DNA of 64,000 nt from Deferribacter thermophilus. Lineage in GTDB: Bacteria; Chrysiogenota; Deferribacteres; Deferribacterales; Deferribacteraceae. Made by a program: the position numbers and the translations under genes. Location: positions 1 to 64,000 of the forward strand of contig NZ_JAPNXM010000001.1 of the NCBI RefSeq assembly GCF_049472675.1. The letters run 5' to 3'. The notes beneath the pieces were generated by a model that was not told the DNA's origin, made no database searches, and saw only the letters and a list, made by a program, of their open reading frames with translations. Of the stretch, positions 53,601-62,648 are shown piece after piece; position 1 is the stretch's first letter; each line of letters opens with the position of its first letter.

Positions 53601-54471
53601 TTTATCACTTATTTTTATAAGTCTTATATGGGGTTCTACTTTTGTTATCATTAAAGAAGCTATTGAAGATGTAGATGTCTTTAGTTTTTTAACAATTAGA
53701 TTTGGGTTAGCGACGATAATTATGCTTTTGTTTGTATTCAAAAGAGTAGATAAATTGAGAGATTCCTTTGTCCCTGGTTTGTTTTTGGGTTTGACACTTT
53801 TTGCTGTTTTTGCTTTTCAAACAGTAGGTTTGAAATATACACTTGCTTCGATTGCAGGGTTTTTAACTGGTTTATATGTTATATTTGTACCAATTTTAAG
53901 TGTGATTTTTTTGAAACAAATCCCAAGAATCACCTCTATAATAGGTGTAATTTTTGCTTTGAGTGGTCTATATATGATATCTTTTTATGGTGAAGTTGCA
54001 GAGTTTAATATTGGTATAATATTTCTTATTCTAAATGCTTTTTTTATCGCTATACATATAATTTTGATAGATATTTATTCGAAAAAATATGATGTGGTTA
54101 TTTTAACTTTTATTCAGTTTTTAGTGATTTTTGTTTTATCTTTTCTTTTTTCACTTCTGTTTAAAGAAAACTTATTTAAAATTACTTTTGATGGAGAGCT
54201 GATATTTGCGTTTATATTAACAGGCGTTTTTGCTACTGTGGTGGCTTTTTTCATTCAAATATTGATGCAAAAATATACTACACCGACAAAGGCTGCTTTG
54301 ATATTTACTTTTGAGCCTGTATCAGCTGCATTTTTTGGTTATCTAATAGGGGCTGAGATACTTACCTTTAAGCAATATATTGGTTCTTTTCTTATTTTAC
54401 TTTCAATAATAATTTCTGAAGTAAGCCCATTTTTATTGAGAAAATATTTCAATAGGGGAATAAATGGTTAG
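53569..54471 (+). CDS. EamA/DMT-family transporter 2
   Basis: 300 residues, ten helices. SLIFISLIWGSTFVIIKEAI is the standard EamA opening, and KAALIFTFEPVSAAFFGYLI with an acidic residue in helix nine is the conserved second-repeat motif. It is more similar to generic RhaT/YdcZ-type exporters than to its neighbours. The start lies within the end of the previous gene and its end overlaps the next by 8 nt. Confidence 0.93.
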   Translation: MREKLREYIADLSLIFISLIWGSTFVIIKEAIEDVDVFSFLTIRFGLATIIMLLFVFKRVDKLRDSFVPGLFLGLTLFAVFAFQTVGLKYTLASIAGFLTGLYVIFVPILSVIFLKQIPRITSIIGVIFALSGLYMISFYGEVAEFNIGIIFLILNAFFIAIHIILIDIYSKKYDVVILTFIQFLVIFVLSFLFSLLFKENLFKITFDGELIFAFILTGVFATVVAFFIQILMQKYTTPTKAALIFTFEPVSAAFFGYLIGAEILTFKQYIGSFLILLSIIISEVSPFLLRKYFNRGING

Positions 54472-55336
54472 GGTTTACCTTGTTTTACTATTTGGTATAA
54501 TATCTGTTTCGTTTGCTGCAATTTTTGTAAGGTTTTGTGAAGATGTACCTTCAATAATGATAGCAACATATAGGCTTGTGATTGCTTCTACCATTTTAAT
54601 TATTATTTATTTCAGAAAAGGTGGTAAAAGGTTTGATTTTCAAAAAGTGGATTTTATTTATGGCTTTGCTGGTGGTTTATTTTTAGCTTTGCATTTTGTT
54701 ACATGGTTTCAATCGTTAAAATATACTTCTGTTGCAAGTAGTGTTGTTTTACTATCTACTGGTCCTATATTTGTGGCAATTTTATCTTATGTTATATTAA
54801 AGGAGAAGCAGAGCAAAGAGATAATAATTGCCATTATTCTGGCAATAGCTGGATCTGCAATATTAGCTTTGGGTGATTCAAATGCAGATTTTGCTTTTGG
54901 AGAAAAGGCACTTATCGGGGATTTTTTGGCAATATCATCGGCATTTTTTGTAAGTCTTTATTTAATGGTGGGTAGCAAACTAAGAGAAAAAATGGATATT
55001 TTAAGCTACATAGTTTTGGTGTATACTTTTGCAGCAGTAATTTTATTGATAACTTCCATTTTAATGCAAATCCCTTTTACTGGTTACAGCGTAAAATCTT
55101 ATATTTTTATGGTCTTGTTAGCTGTGGTATCGCAAAACTTGGGTCATACAGCTTTTAATTGGGCTTTAAAGTATATTAAAACAAGTGTGGTTTCTCTTAC
55201 CACCCTTGGTGAGCCTGTTATAGCTTCATTTTTAGCTTATATCTTTTTTGGTGAGACTATTGACAAGTTTAAATTTATTGGAATAATTTTAATATTTGTA
55301 GCAATAATATTTGGCTCAAGAAAGGGGGAAAAATAG
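54464..55336 (+). CDS. EamA/DMT-family transporter 3
   Basis: 290 residues, ten helices. GIISVSFAAIFVRFCEDVPS opens the first repeat; LVVLSQNLGHTAFNWAL-like LAVVSQNLGHTAFNWALKYI and LTTLGEPVIASFLAYIFFGE the second. The three EamA proteins are clearly diverged from one another, so this is not a recent duplication. Its stop shares one base with the lgt start codon, so the transporters are translationally linked to a housekeeping gene set. Confidence 0.93.
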   Translation: MVRVYLVLLFGIISVSFAAIFVRFCEDVPSIMIATYRLVIASTILIIIYFRKGGKRFDFQKVDFIYGFAGGLFLALHFVTWFQSLKYTSVASSVVLLSTGPIFVAILSYVILKEKQSKEIIIAIILAIAGSAILALGDSNADFAFGEKALIGDFLAISSAFFVSLYLMVGSKLREKMDILSYIVLVYTFAAVILLITSILMQIPFTGYSVKSYIFMVLLAVVSQNLGHTAFNWALKYIKTSVVSLTTLGEPVIASFLAYIFFGETIDKFKFIGIILIFVAIIFGSRKGEK

Positions 55337-56289
55337 TGTTCCCGTATATATTCAAAATAGGTGTATTTGAGCTTAGGGTTTACAGTTTGATGTATTTGAT
55401 TGGGATTTTAATGACTTTATATTTCGTCAAAAAAAAGGGGCAAAAGCTTGGTTTCTCTAAGGAGTTAATAGAAAATTTGATAATTGTCACTTTTTTAGGT
55501 GCTATTATAGGAGCAAGAATCTATTATGTAATTTTGAAATGGGATTTTTACAGTAGATATCCAAAAGAGATTATTGCAATATGGCATGGTGGACTTGCTA
55601 TTCATGGTGGTATTATAGGAGGGATAATTGCTGCATATTTATATTGTAAAAAATATGGGATAAAAATTTTTCAATATGGGGATATGGTTTTACCTTTTTT
55701 ATTAATATCTCAAGGGATTGGAAGATTTGGCAATTTTGCAAATGGTGAAGCTCATGGGGTACCCACTATTACTCCACCATCGATTATATTTAAAGTTAAA
55801 AATGTTTTTCCAGAATTCTGGAGTACGGTTTTAAAAACCTTTGGTTTGAAAAACCATCCAGTCGAAGTCTCTAAATTAATGGATTTAATAAAAGAAAAAG
55901 GTGCGTTGACTGTGCAATTTCAAGGAAAAATTTATGAATTAAAAGAGTATGTCCCTTGGGGGATTAGTTTTTCTCCAAAATATAATCCTCCAGCTTATCA
56001 GGACTTTGGAACATTGCCTGTGCATCCCACATTTTTTTATGAAATGATATTAAATTTTATATGTGGATATTTTCTTATTAGACTTTGGAAAGATGACAAT
56101 AATATTGGAAAAGGTGTGATTTCTGGATTGTATCTTATCTTTTATGGTGTCATTAGAGGGTTTGTAACTTGCTTTAGAGCAGATGATTTGATGATAGGGT
56201 TTTTGAGAGCTCCGCATCTTGCAAGTATTATTATGATTGTTATAGGTTCAATTTTGGTTTATAAAGGTAAAAATAAAGGGGGTATTTGA
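55336..56289 (+). CDS. lgt: Prolipoprotein diacylglyceryl transferase
   Basis: 317 residues, GTG start at 55336 directly after the previous TAG (overlap 1 nt). Seven membrane helices are expected. AIHGGIIGGIIAAYLY, the phosphatidylglycerol-binding GIGRFGNFANGEAHG signature and HPTFFYEMILN are present. Length is above average owing to an insertion of about 60 residues after the signature. It attaches diacylglycerol to the lipobox cysteine of lipoproteins. Confidence 0.95.
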   Translation: MFPYIFKIGVFELRVYSLMYLIGILMTLYFVKKKGQKLGFSKELIENLIIVTFLGAIIGARIYYVILKWDFYSRYPKEIIAIWHGGLAIHGGIIGGIIAAYLYCKKYGIKIFQYGDMVLPFLLISQGIGRFGNFANGEAHGVPTITPPSIIFKVKNVFPEFWSTVLKTFGLKNHPVEVSKLMDLIKEKGALTVQFQGKIYELKEYVPWGISFSPKYNPPAYQDFGTLPVHPTFFYEMILNFICGYFLIRLWKDDNNIGKGVISGLYLIFYGVIRGFVTCFRADDLMIGFLRAPHLASIIMIVIGSILVYKGKNKGGI

Positions 56290-56846
56290 TGAATATTAGT
56301 AGGGAGGAAGCTTATAAATTGCTAACAGAATATACTAAAAGTGATAGTCTTATAAAGCATGCTTTAGCTGTAGAAACTGCAATGAGAGCTTATGCAGAAA
56401 AATTTGGTGAAGATGTGGAAAAGTGGGGGGTTGTGGGTTTGCTTCACGATTTTGACTATGAAAAATACCCTTCTGAAAATGAGCATCCCTATAAAGGTGC
56501 AGAGATTCTAAAAGAAAAAGGCTATCCAGAAGATATAATAGAGGCTATTTTAGGTCATGCAGATTATACTGGTGTTGAAAGAAAAACTTTGATGGCTAAA
56601 ACACTTTTTGCTGTAGATGAGCTTTCAGGTTTTTTACTTGCCTGTGCTTATGTAAGACCAGATAAAAAAATAGCAAATGTGAAAGTTAAAAGTGTAAAGA
56701 AAAAACTAAAAGATAAATCGTTTGCAAGGGGTGTAAATAGAGAGGACATCTATAAAGGGGTAGAAGAGTTAGGTGTGGATCTGGATGAGCATATCGCCTT
56801 TTTAATAGAAGCTTTGTCCAAAAATGCTGATATTTTGGGTGTTTAA
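56289..56846 (+). CDS. HD-domain hydrolase
   Basis: 185 residues from the ATG at 56289 (a TTG at 56286 precedes it), overlapping the lgt stop by one base. HD-domain residues are visible: KHALAVE histidine, GLLHDFDYEKYP with the name-giving HD, and ILGHADYTG. These metal-dependent phosphohydrolases act on nucleotides or phosphorylated small molecules. The substrate is not known. Confidence 0.88.
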   Translation: MNISREEAYKLLTEYTKSDSLIKHALAVETAMRAYAEKFGEDVEKWGVVGLLHDFDYEKYPSENEHPYKGAEILKEKGYPEDIIEAILGHADYTGVERKTLMAKTLFAVDELSGFLLACAYVRPDKKIANVKVKSVKKKLKDKSFARGVNREDIYKGVEELGVDLDEHIAFLIEALSKNADILGV

Positions 56847-57877
56847 TGAGAGAAATGTTTGATCCAGAAAGAAGGGAAGAGGATATTCAGGGGATTCATA
56901 TAAGACCAAATAGTTTTGATGAGTATGTTGGTCAGAAAAAGATTATAGAAAATCTTAAAATATTTGTTGAAGCAGCTAAAAAGAGAGGAGAGCCGTTAGA
57001 TCACTGTCTTATTTATGGGCCTCCAGGGCTTGGGAAAACTACTTTAGCAAATATTATAGCAAACGAGCTTGGTGTAAGTATAAAATCTACTAGTGGCCCT
57101 ACTATTGAAAAACCAGGTGATTTAGCTGCGATACTGACCAATCTTTCGGAAGGTGATGTTTTGTTTATTGATGAAATTCATAGATTACATACATCTGTTG
57201 AGGAAATACTGTATCCTGCTATGGAGGATTTTAAACTTGACATAATTATAGGTCAGGGGCCAGCTGCAAGGACTATAAAAATTGATTTACCAAAATTTAC
57301 TTTAATCGGTGCAACTACAAGAGCAGGCTTACTAACTTCGCCTCTTAGGGATAGATTTGGGATGATATTTAGATTGGATTTTTATGATGTTGATGAGCTT
57401 AAACAAATAGTTTTAAGAGGGGCAAAAGTATTGGGGGTGAAAATAGATGATAGTGCCGCGATGGTTATTGCCTCAAGATGTCGTGGTACACCAAGGATAG
57501 CCCATAGAATTTTGCGTAGAGTTAGAGATTTCGCAGAAATTATGAATGATGGTGTAGTTACTAAAGAGATTGCAGATTTTGGGCTAAATCGTCTTGAAAT
57601 AGATAGTGCTGGACTTGACATAAATGATAGAAACTTTTTGTTAGCAATTATTGAAAAGTATAATGGGGGACCTGTGGGTATTGAAACTTTGTCAGCTACC
57701 CTTTCAGAGGAGAAGGATACTTTGGAGGATGTGATAGAACCTTATCTTATTTATAAAGGTTTTATTAAAAAGACTCCAAGAGGTAGGGTAGTTACACCGC
57801 TTGCTTATGAACATTTGAATATCCCTTTTAAAGGGTACCAGATGACAATAGAAGAGTTTTTGGATGAAGAAGAGTAA
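56846..57877 (+). CDS. ruvB: Holliday junction branch migration ATPase RuvB
   Basis: 343 residues. IRPNSFDEYVGQKKIIENL is the family opening. Walker A is GPPGLGKTTLA, Walker B FIDEIHRLH, sensor 1 GATTRAGLLTSPLRDRFGM with the arginine finger region, and sensor 2 RGTPRIAHRILRRVRD. The C-terminal winged helix ends GFIKKTPRGRVVTPLAYEHL. It drives branch migration with RuvA; ruvA and ruvC are not in this window. It overlaps radA by 14 nt. Confidence 0.98.
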   Translation: MREMFDPERREEDIQGIHIRPNSFDEYVGQKKIIENLKIFVEAAKKRGEPLDHCLIYGPPGLGKTTLANIIANELGVSIKSTSGPTIEKPGDLAAILTNLSEGDVLFIDEIHRLHTSVEEILYPAMEDFKLDIIIGQGPAARTIKIDLPKFTLIGATTRAGLLTSPLRDRFGMIFRLDFYDVDELKQIVLRGAKVLGVKIDDSAAMVIASRCRGTPRIAHRILRRVRDFAEIMNDGVVTKEIADFGLNRLEIDSAGLDINDRNFLLAIIEKYNGGPVGIETLSATLSEEKDTLEDVIEPYLIYKGFIKKTPRGRVVTPLAYEHLNIPFKGYQMTIEEFLDEEE

Positions 57878-59192
57878 AACCTCTTTTGTCTGTCAGGTCT
57901 GCGGCTATAAAACACCAAAATGGGTTGGAAAATGCAGTGAATGTAGTAGCTGGAATAGCTTTGTGGAAGAAATTGAAGAGTCACAAAGTGAAATTAGAAA
58001 GAAAAGAAATGGATTAGAAATAAAGAGAATATCTGAAATAGAAGGTGTTGAAACTGAAAGATTTAGTACCGGAATTAATGAGTTTGATCAGGTTTTAGGA
58101 GGAGGGGTTGTAAAAGGTGGCGTAGTTTTAATAGGTGGTGAACCTGGTATTGGTAAATCAACAATTATGCTACAAATATCTGATAAATTATCAAAACTTG
58201 GGAAAAGAGTCATTTATTTCAGTGGTGAGGAATCCTTAACACAGTTAAAACTTAGGTGTGATAGATTGAATATTAATGGTGATGAGCTATATTTTTCTGC
58301 GACAAATAATATAGAAGATGTTTTGGATTCATTGAGTGATAAAAGAGCTGATGTGATTATAATTGACTCTATACAAACAATTTATTCTTCGGAAATCTCA
58401 TCTGCTGCAGGAACAGTTAGCCAGGTAAAATATGTAACACATAAGTTGGTAGAGTTTGCAAAAAGCAAGGGTATTTCGGTATTTATAGTAGGGCAGGTAA
58501 CAAAAGATGGTGTTATTGCTGGACCTAAGGTTTTAGAGCATTTAGTAGATACAGTGCTTTATTTTGAAGGGGACTATGAAAGAGGTTTGAGAATTTTAAG
58601 AGCTGTAAAAAACAGGTTTGGTTCCACCAATGAGGTGGGGCTTTTTGAAATGTCAGGTAAAGGGCTCATTGAATACAGATCAAGTAGTTTTATTGATAAT
58701 AACAGTGATGCCCCAGGTAGGGCTCTTACAGTTGTAATGGAAGGGACAAGAGCTTTTTTGGTGGAAATACAAGCGCTTGTTTCGCAAACATATTTTAATT
58801 ATCCAAAGAGGAATGTAACTGGATTTGATTTGAATAGGTTAAATATGTTGCTTGCTATTTTGGAAAAGAAATGTGGGTTTAATTTGTCTACCTGTGATGT
58901 TTATTTGAATATAGTTGGAGGTTTGAAAATAACGGAGCCTTCAGTTGATTTGGCAGTCTGTGCTGCGATAATTTCTTCTTTTAGGGATAATGTCTTAGAA
59001 AGAGGGATGTTATTTCTTGGTGAGGTTGGATTGACAGGAGAGGTAAGGATACCTTCTTTTTTGGATATTAGATTAAAGGAAGCAAAACGCTTTAGTATAA
59101 ATAAGATAGTAGGTAATCTGAATACAATTTCAGACAAATCGGTTGAACTGTTATCTATAAAACATATAAATGAGTTAGTAAATTATATTTAG
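57864..59192 (+). CDS. radA: DNA repair protein RadA (Sms)
   Basis: 442 residues. The N-terminal C4 zinc motif is CQVCGYKTPKWVGKCSEC. A RecA-like ATPase follows with Walker A GGEPGIGKST, and the RadA-specific KNRFGSTNEVG motif sits near residue 250. The C-terminal Lon-like domain includes TEPSVDLAVCAAIISSF and FLGEVGLTGEVR. It helps branch migration and recombination intermediates. It lies between ruvB and fabI. Confidence 0.97.
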   Translation: MKKSKTSFVCQVCGYKTPKWVGKCSECSSWNSFVEEIEESQSEIRKKRNGLEIKRISEIEGVETERFSTGINEFDQVLGGGVVKGGVVLIGGEPGIGKSTIMLQISDKLSKLGKRVIYFSGEESLTQLKLRCDRLNINGDELYFSATNNIEDVLDSLSDKRADVIIIDSIQTIYSSEISSAAGTVSQVKYVTHKLVEFAKSKGISVFIVGQVTKDGVIAGPKVLEHLVDTVLYFEGDYERGLRILRAVKNRFGSTNEVGLFEMSGKGLIEYRSSSFIDNNSDAPGRALTVVMEGTRAFLVEIQALVSQTYFNYPKRNVTGFDLNRLNMLLAILEKKCGFNLSTCDVYLNIVGGLKITEPSVDLAVCAAIISSFRDNVLERGMLFLGEVGLTGEVRIPSFLDIRLKEAKRFSINKIVGNLNTISDKSVELLSIKHINELVNYI

Positions 59193-59203
59193 GAGGTTTG
59201 ATA

Positions 59204-59971
59204 ATGGGATTGTTAGAAGGTAAAAAAGCATTAATTTTTGGAGTAGCAAATAATAAATCTATTGCTTATGCAATTGCAAAGAGATTTAAAGAGGAAGGAG
59301 CAGAGTTAGGCTTTACTTATGCATCCGAACCTTTGGAAAAAAGGGTTAAGCCTATTTCTGAAGAGCTTGGTGGTAAATTTTGTGTTAAATGTGATGTTAC
59401 AAATGAGTTGGAGTTAGAAGAAACATTTAAGGTTGTAGAAAAAGAGTTTGGAAAGTTTGATATACTTGTTCACTCTATTGCTTATGCGCCTGCAGAGGAC
59501 TTGAAAGGTAGATTTATCGATACAAGTAGAGAAGGGTTTTTAACTGCAATGGAGGTAAGTGCTTATTCTCTTGTAAAGCTTGCCAAATTATCAGAACCTT
59601 TAATGAATGAAGAGGGCTCAATAGTAACTATGACCTATTATGGCTCAGTAAAAGTAGTTAAAAATTACAATGTTATGGGGGTTGCAAAAGCTGCATTAGA
59701 GGCTTCGGTTAGATATTTAGCAAATGAGCTTGGTGAGAAAAAAATCAGAGTAAATGCTATTTCTGCAGGTCCAATAAAAACTTTGGCAGCAAGCGGTGTT
59801 GCTGGATTTAGATCAATTTTGTCATTGATTGAGGAGAGAGCACCATTAAGAAGAAATGTTACTCAAGATGATGTGGCAAAGGCGGCACTTTTCCTTTGTA
59901 GTGATTTGGCAAGTGGTGTTACAGGTGATATATTGTATGTGGATAGTGGATACAATATTTTAGGGTTATAA
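59204..59971 (+). CDS. fabI: Enoyl-ACP reductase (NADH), FabI
   Basis: 255 residues from the ATG at 59204 behind AGGAGG. It is an SDR with the FabI-type nucleotide region GVANNKSIAYAIAKRF, HSIAYAP, and the Y-x6-K catalytic pair in NYNVMGVAKAALEASVRYLA. NAISAGPIKTLAASGV and the C-terminal VTGDILYVDSGYNI are characteristic. It catalyses the last step of fatty acid elongation. Confidence 0.96.
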   Translation: MGLLEGKKALIFGVANNKSIAYAIAKRFKEEGAELGFTYASEPLEKRVKPISEELGGKFCVKCDVTNELELEETFKVVEKEFGKFDILVHSIAYAPAEDLKGRFIDTSREGFLTAMEVSAYSLVKLAKLSEPLMNEEGSIVTMTYYGSVKVVKNYNVMGVAKAALEASVRYLANELGEKKIRVNAISAGPIKTLAASGVAGFRSILSLIEERAPLRRNVTQDDVAKAALFLCSDLASGVTGDILYVDSGYNILGL

Positions 59972-59972
59972 T

Positions 59973-61058
59973 ATGTTAAATTACGAAATATTGCATGATT
60001 TGGAAAATTTGGCTGAAGTATCCTTTAATGAGTTTAAGACAACAGAGTATATTAAAAATTTTTTAAACAATAACGGCATCAAAATTGATAAGGTTTTAAA
60101 AACAGGGTGTTTTGGGACAATTGATTTTGGTAAATCTAAAACAGTTGCTATTAGAGCTGATATAGATGCTTTGCCTGTTAATGCAGAAAAAACTGAGGCA
60201 AAGCATCTTTGTGGCCATCATCTTCATACCTCTGCCTTATTATTAGTGTTAAAGAAAATATCTACTGGAGAAATCAAACCGAATGTAAATATAAGATATA
60301 TTTTTCAACCTGCAGAAGAGATAATTTCTGGAGCAAAATTGATAATTCAAGAAGGTGGGCTTGATGGAGTAAGTGAGATTTATGGTATCCATGTTGATCC
60401 AGAAATTGAGCTTGGTGCATATGGGATTAAGCCTGGTGAATTGATGGCTGGTTCAAATCATTTTCATATAATTCTAACAGGGAAAGGCACACATGGGGCT
60501 TATCCGCACATGGGGAATGACCTGATTGTAGCTGCTGCTGATCTTATTAATTTGGCTCAAAAGATTGTTTCAAGGAAAATCAATCCACTTTACGAATCAT
60601 TGATAACTTTTGGAAAAATTGAAGGTGGCACTGCAGGTAATATTTTACCATCAGAGTTAAGGATTGATGGTACTTTTAGGTACTTTAAAAATGAGTTATT
60701 AGAATTTCTAAAATCTGAGTTAAAAAATTGTTGTAAATCTATTGAGGAGTTTTACAAGATAAAAATAGACTTAGTTATAGAGGATGGAACACCACCAGTG
60801 ATTAATGATGAAGGTTTATCATTAAAAATGATAGATTTATTTGAAAATAATGGTGAAAAAGTTTTTAAAAATATTCCAAAAACAATGGGTGGAGAAGATT
60901 TTGCGCTTTATCAAAGACTTATACCAGGAGTATTTGCTAGGGTTGGGATCAAAGAAGGGGGTAAAGTCGTTCCTTTACATAATATAAACTTTAAAGTCCC
61001 AGATAGGGCACTTGATAGTGCAGTGAGATTTTGGGAGATATTATTAAATAATATTTGA
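59973..61058 (+). CDS. M20-family amidohydrolase (hippurate/N-acyl amino acid hydrolase type)
   Basis: 361 residues, 1 nt after fabI. RADIDALPV, the metal-binding CGHHLHTSALL, QPAEEIISGA with the catalytic glutamate pair, GIHVDPEIELG, THGAYPHMGNDLI and the late GGEDFALYQ motif mark the amidohydrolase branch of M20. It should split amide bonds of N-acyl amino acids or related compounds. It is distinct from the carboxypeptidase-type M20 at 14480. Confidence 0.93.
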   Translation: MLNYEILHDLENLAEVSFNEFKTTEYIKNFLNNNGIKIDKVLKTGCFGTIDFGKSKTVAIRADIDALPVNAEKTEAKHLCGHHLHTSALLLVLKKISTGEIKPNVNIRYIFQPAEEIISGAKLIIQEGGLDGVSEIYGIHVDPEIELGAYGIKPGELMAGSNHFHIILTGKGTHGAYPHMGNDLIVAAADLINLAQKIVSRKINPLYESLITFGKIEGGTAGNILPSELRIDGTFRYFKNELLEFLKSELKNCCKSIEEFYKIKIDLVIEDGTPPVINDEGLSLKMIDLFENNGEKVFKNIPKTMGGEDFALYQRLIPGVFARVGIKEGGKVVPLHNINFKVPDRALDSAVRFWEILLNNI

Positions 61059-62167
61059 TGGAGTCAAATAGAAAATTATTGTTAAAAAACTATTTATTGT
61101 TAAAATCTATAAAAGGTATTTCTGACAATATCATAGTAAATTTAATTAAGAAATATGGTTCATTATTCGATATTTTCGAAAGAGATTTTGAAGAATTAAA
61201 AACTGATTTTGGTGAAAAGATTGCTACTTTGATAAAGCATAGTTTTCTAAATTATGAATCTGTAAATAATGAAATTGAATTGATAAACAAATACAAAGCT
61301 AAAATGTTGCTTTATGAGGATGATAACTATCCTGAGTTGCTAAAACGGATTTCAAACCCTCCAGCCTTTTTATATTGTTTTGGTGATATCAGTGTTTTAG
61401 ATAAACCGATGATTGCTGTAGTTGGCTCAAGAAGAGCAAGCAAAAGAGGGTTGAGATTTGCAGAAAGATTAGGGATGGATCTCGCTGAAGTGGGTATCAA
61501 TGTTGTTAGTGGATTTGCTGCTGGTATTGACATAGCTGTTCATATTGGGGCAATGAAGAAAGGGGTAACAACTGCTGTCCTTGGCAACGGTTTAAGATAT
61601 ATTTACCCTGAGAGCAATAAAAAATATTTTAAAGATATAGTTAACAAAGGGTGTGTATTAACAGAATTTTCGATAAATACGAAACCTGATCCATATAATT
61701 TTCCTCGTAGAAACAGGATAATAGCTGGACTTTCTTATGGAGTAGTTGTAGTTGAGGCTGCTGAGAAAAGTGGTTCTCTAATAACAGCAAGGCTTGCAAT
61801 GGAAGAAAATAGAGAAGTTTATGCTGTTCCTATGTGGCCTGAAGAGAAAAATAGAGGTGCAAATAAGCTTTTAAGAGAAGGAGCTAAACTTTTAGAGAGT
61901 TATTATGATGTATTAGAAGATATTGTTAAGTATGTGGATAATATTAAAATAATTGACAAAGAGGAGAATAAAACTAATATAAATTTTGAAGATGCTTTGG
62001 AAGAAAAGATATACAATGCATTGTCATTATCTCCAAAAAATATTGATGAGCTTTGTTTATCACTTGACATAGATTATGTTACTATTATGAATAAGATTTC
62101 TATGATGGAGCTAAAGGGGTTTGTTTATTCTGAATATGATGGGAAATATTATGTCAGGAGTAATTGA
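61058..62167 (+). CDS. dprA: DNA processing protein DprA (Smf)
   Basis: 369 residues from the ATG at 61058, sharing one base with the upstream TGA (a TTG lies 3 nt earlier). An N-terminal SAM-like region precedes the Rossmann core with VVGSRRASKRGLRFAERLG, SGFAAGIDIAVHIGA, TAVLGNGL, FPRRNRIIAGLS and EKSGSLITARLA. A C-terminal winged helix (IDELCLSLDIDYVTIMNKIS) is present. DprA loads RecA on incoming single strands in natural transformation. Confidence 0.97.
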   Translation: MESNRKLLLKNYLLLKSIKGISDNIIVNLIKKYGSLFDIFERDFEELKTDFGEKIATLIKHSFLNYESVNNEIELINKYKAKMLLYEDDNYPELLKRISNPPAFLYCFGDISVLDKPMIAVVGSRRASKRGLRFAERLGMDLAEVGINVVSGFAAGIDIAVHIGAMKKGVTTAVLGNGLRYIYPESNKKYFKDIVNKGCVLTEFSINTKPDPYNFPRRNRIIAGLSYGVVVVEAAEKSGSLITARLAMEENREVYAVPMWPEEKNRGANKLLREGAKLLESYYDVLEDIVKYVDNIKIIDKEENKTNINFEDALEEKIYNALSLSPKNIDELCLSLDIDYVTIMNKISMMELKGFVYSEYDGKYYVRSN

Positions 62168-62580
62168 TGGATAAGATTTTAATTGCATTAAATATGATAG
62201 TGGATTTTGTGGAAAATTATGAATTGGTAGATGAGTTAGATATTGCTACAATGCTTTATAAATCTGGCTTTGAAAGCTATGAAATAAGACAAGTGTTTAG
62301 TTATCTTGATTTTGGTAATTTTACACCAGCAAACGGCGTAAGATATTTTTCAAAGTCTGAGAAAGAAAAATTTACAGAAGCTGGTATGCAATATATTCAG
62401 AAATTACAACTTTCAGGTGCTGTAGATCTTTTAGTAATAGAAGAGTTAATAGATAGGTGTATGGATTCAGATGGAAAGGTTGATGTAGAAAATATTAAAC
62501 AAACGCTTTTGTATATTTTGATAGAGAGAAGAAAATTGGTTGATTTTAATAATGGCAATATTGATGAGTTTGATAATTAG
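62167..62580 (+). CDS. Smg / DUF494 family protein
   Basis: 137 residues from the ATG at 62167, overlapping the dprA stop by one base. The pattern LIALNMIVDFVENYELVDEL, GFESYEIRQVFSYLDF, RYFSKSEKEKFTEAGMQYIQ and LIDRCMDSDGKVDVENIK is typical of Smg, which is usually encoded between dprA and topA, as here. Molecular function is unknown. Confidence 0.93.
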   Translation: MDKILIALNMIVDFVENYELVDELDIATMLYKSGFESYEIRQVFSYLDFGNFTPANGVRYFSKSEKEKFTEAGMQYIQKLQLSGAVDLLVIEELIDRCMDSDGKVDVENIKQTLLYILIERRKLVDFNNGNIDEFDN

Positions 62581-62648
62581 TTTTTCATCTTCAATTTTTT
62601 CTAAAGCAGAAAATCTGATAATATTTTTATTAAATGAAAGGGGGAAGG

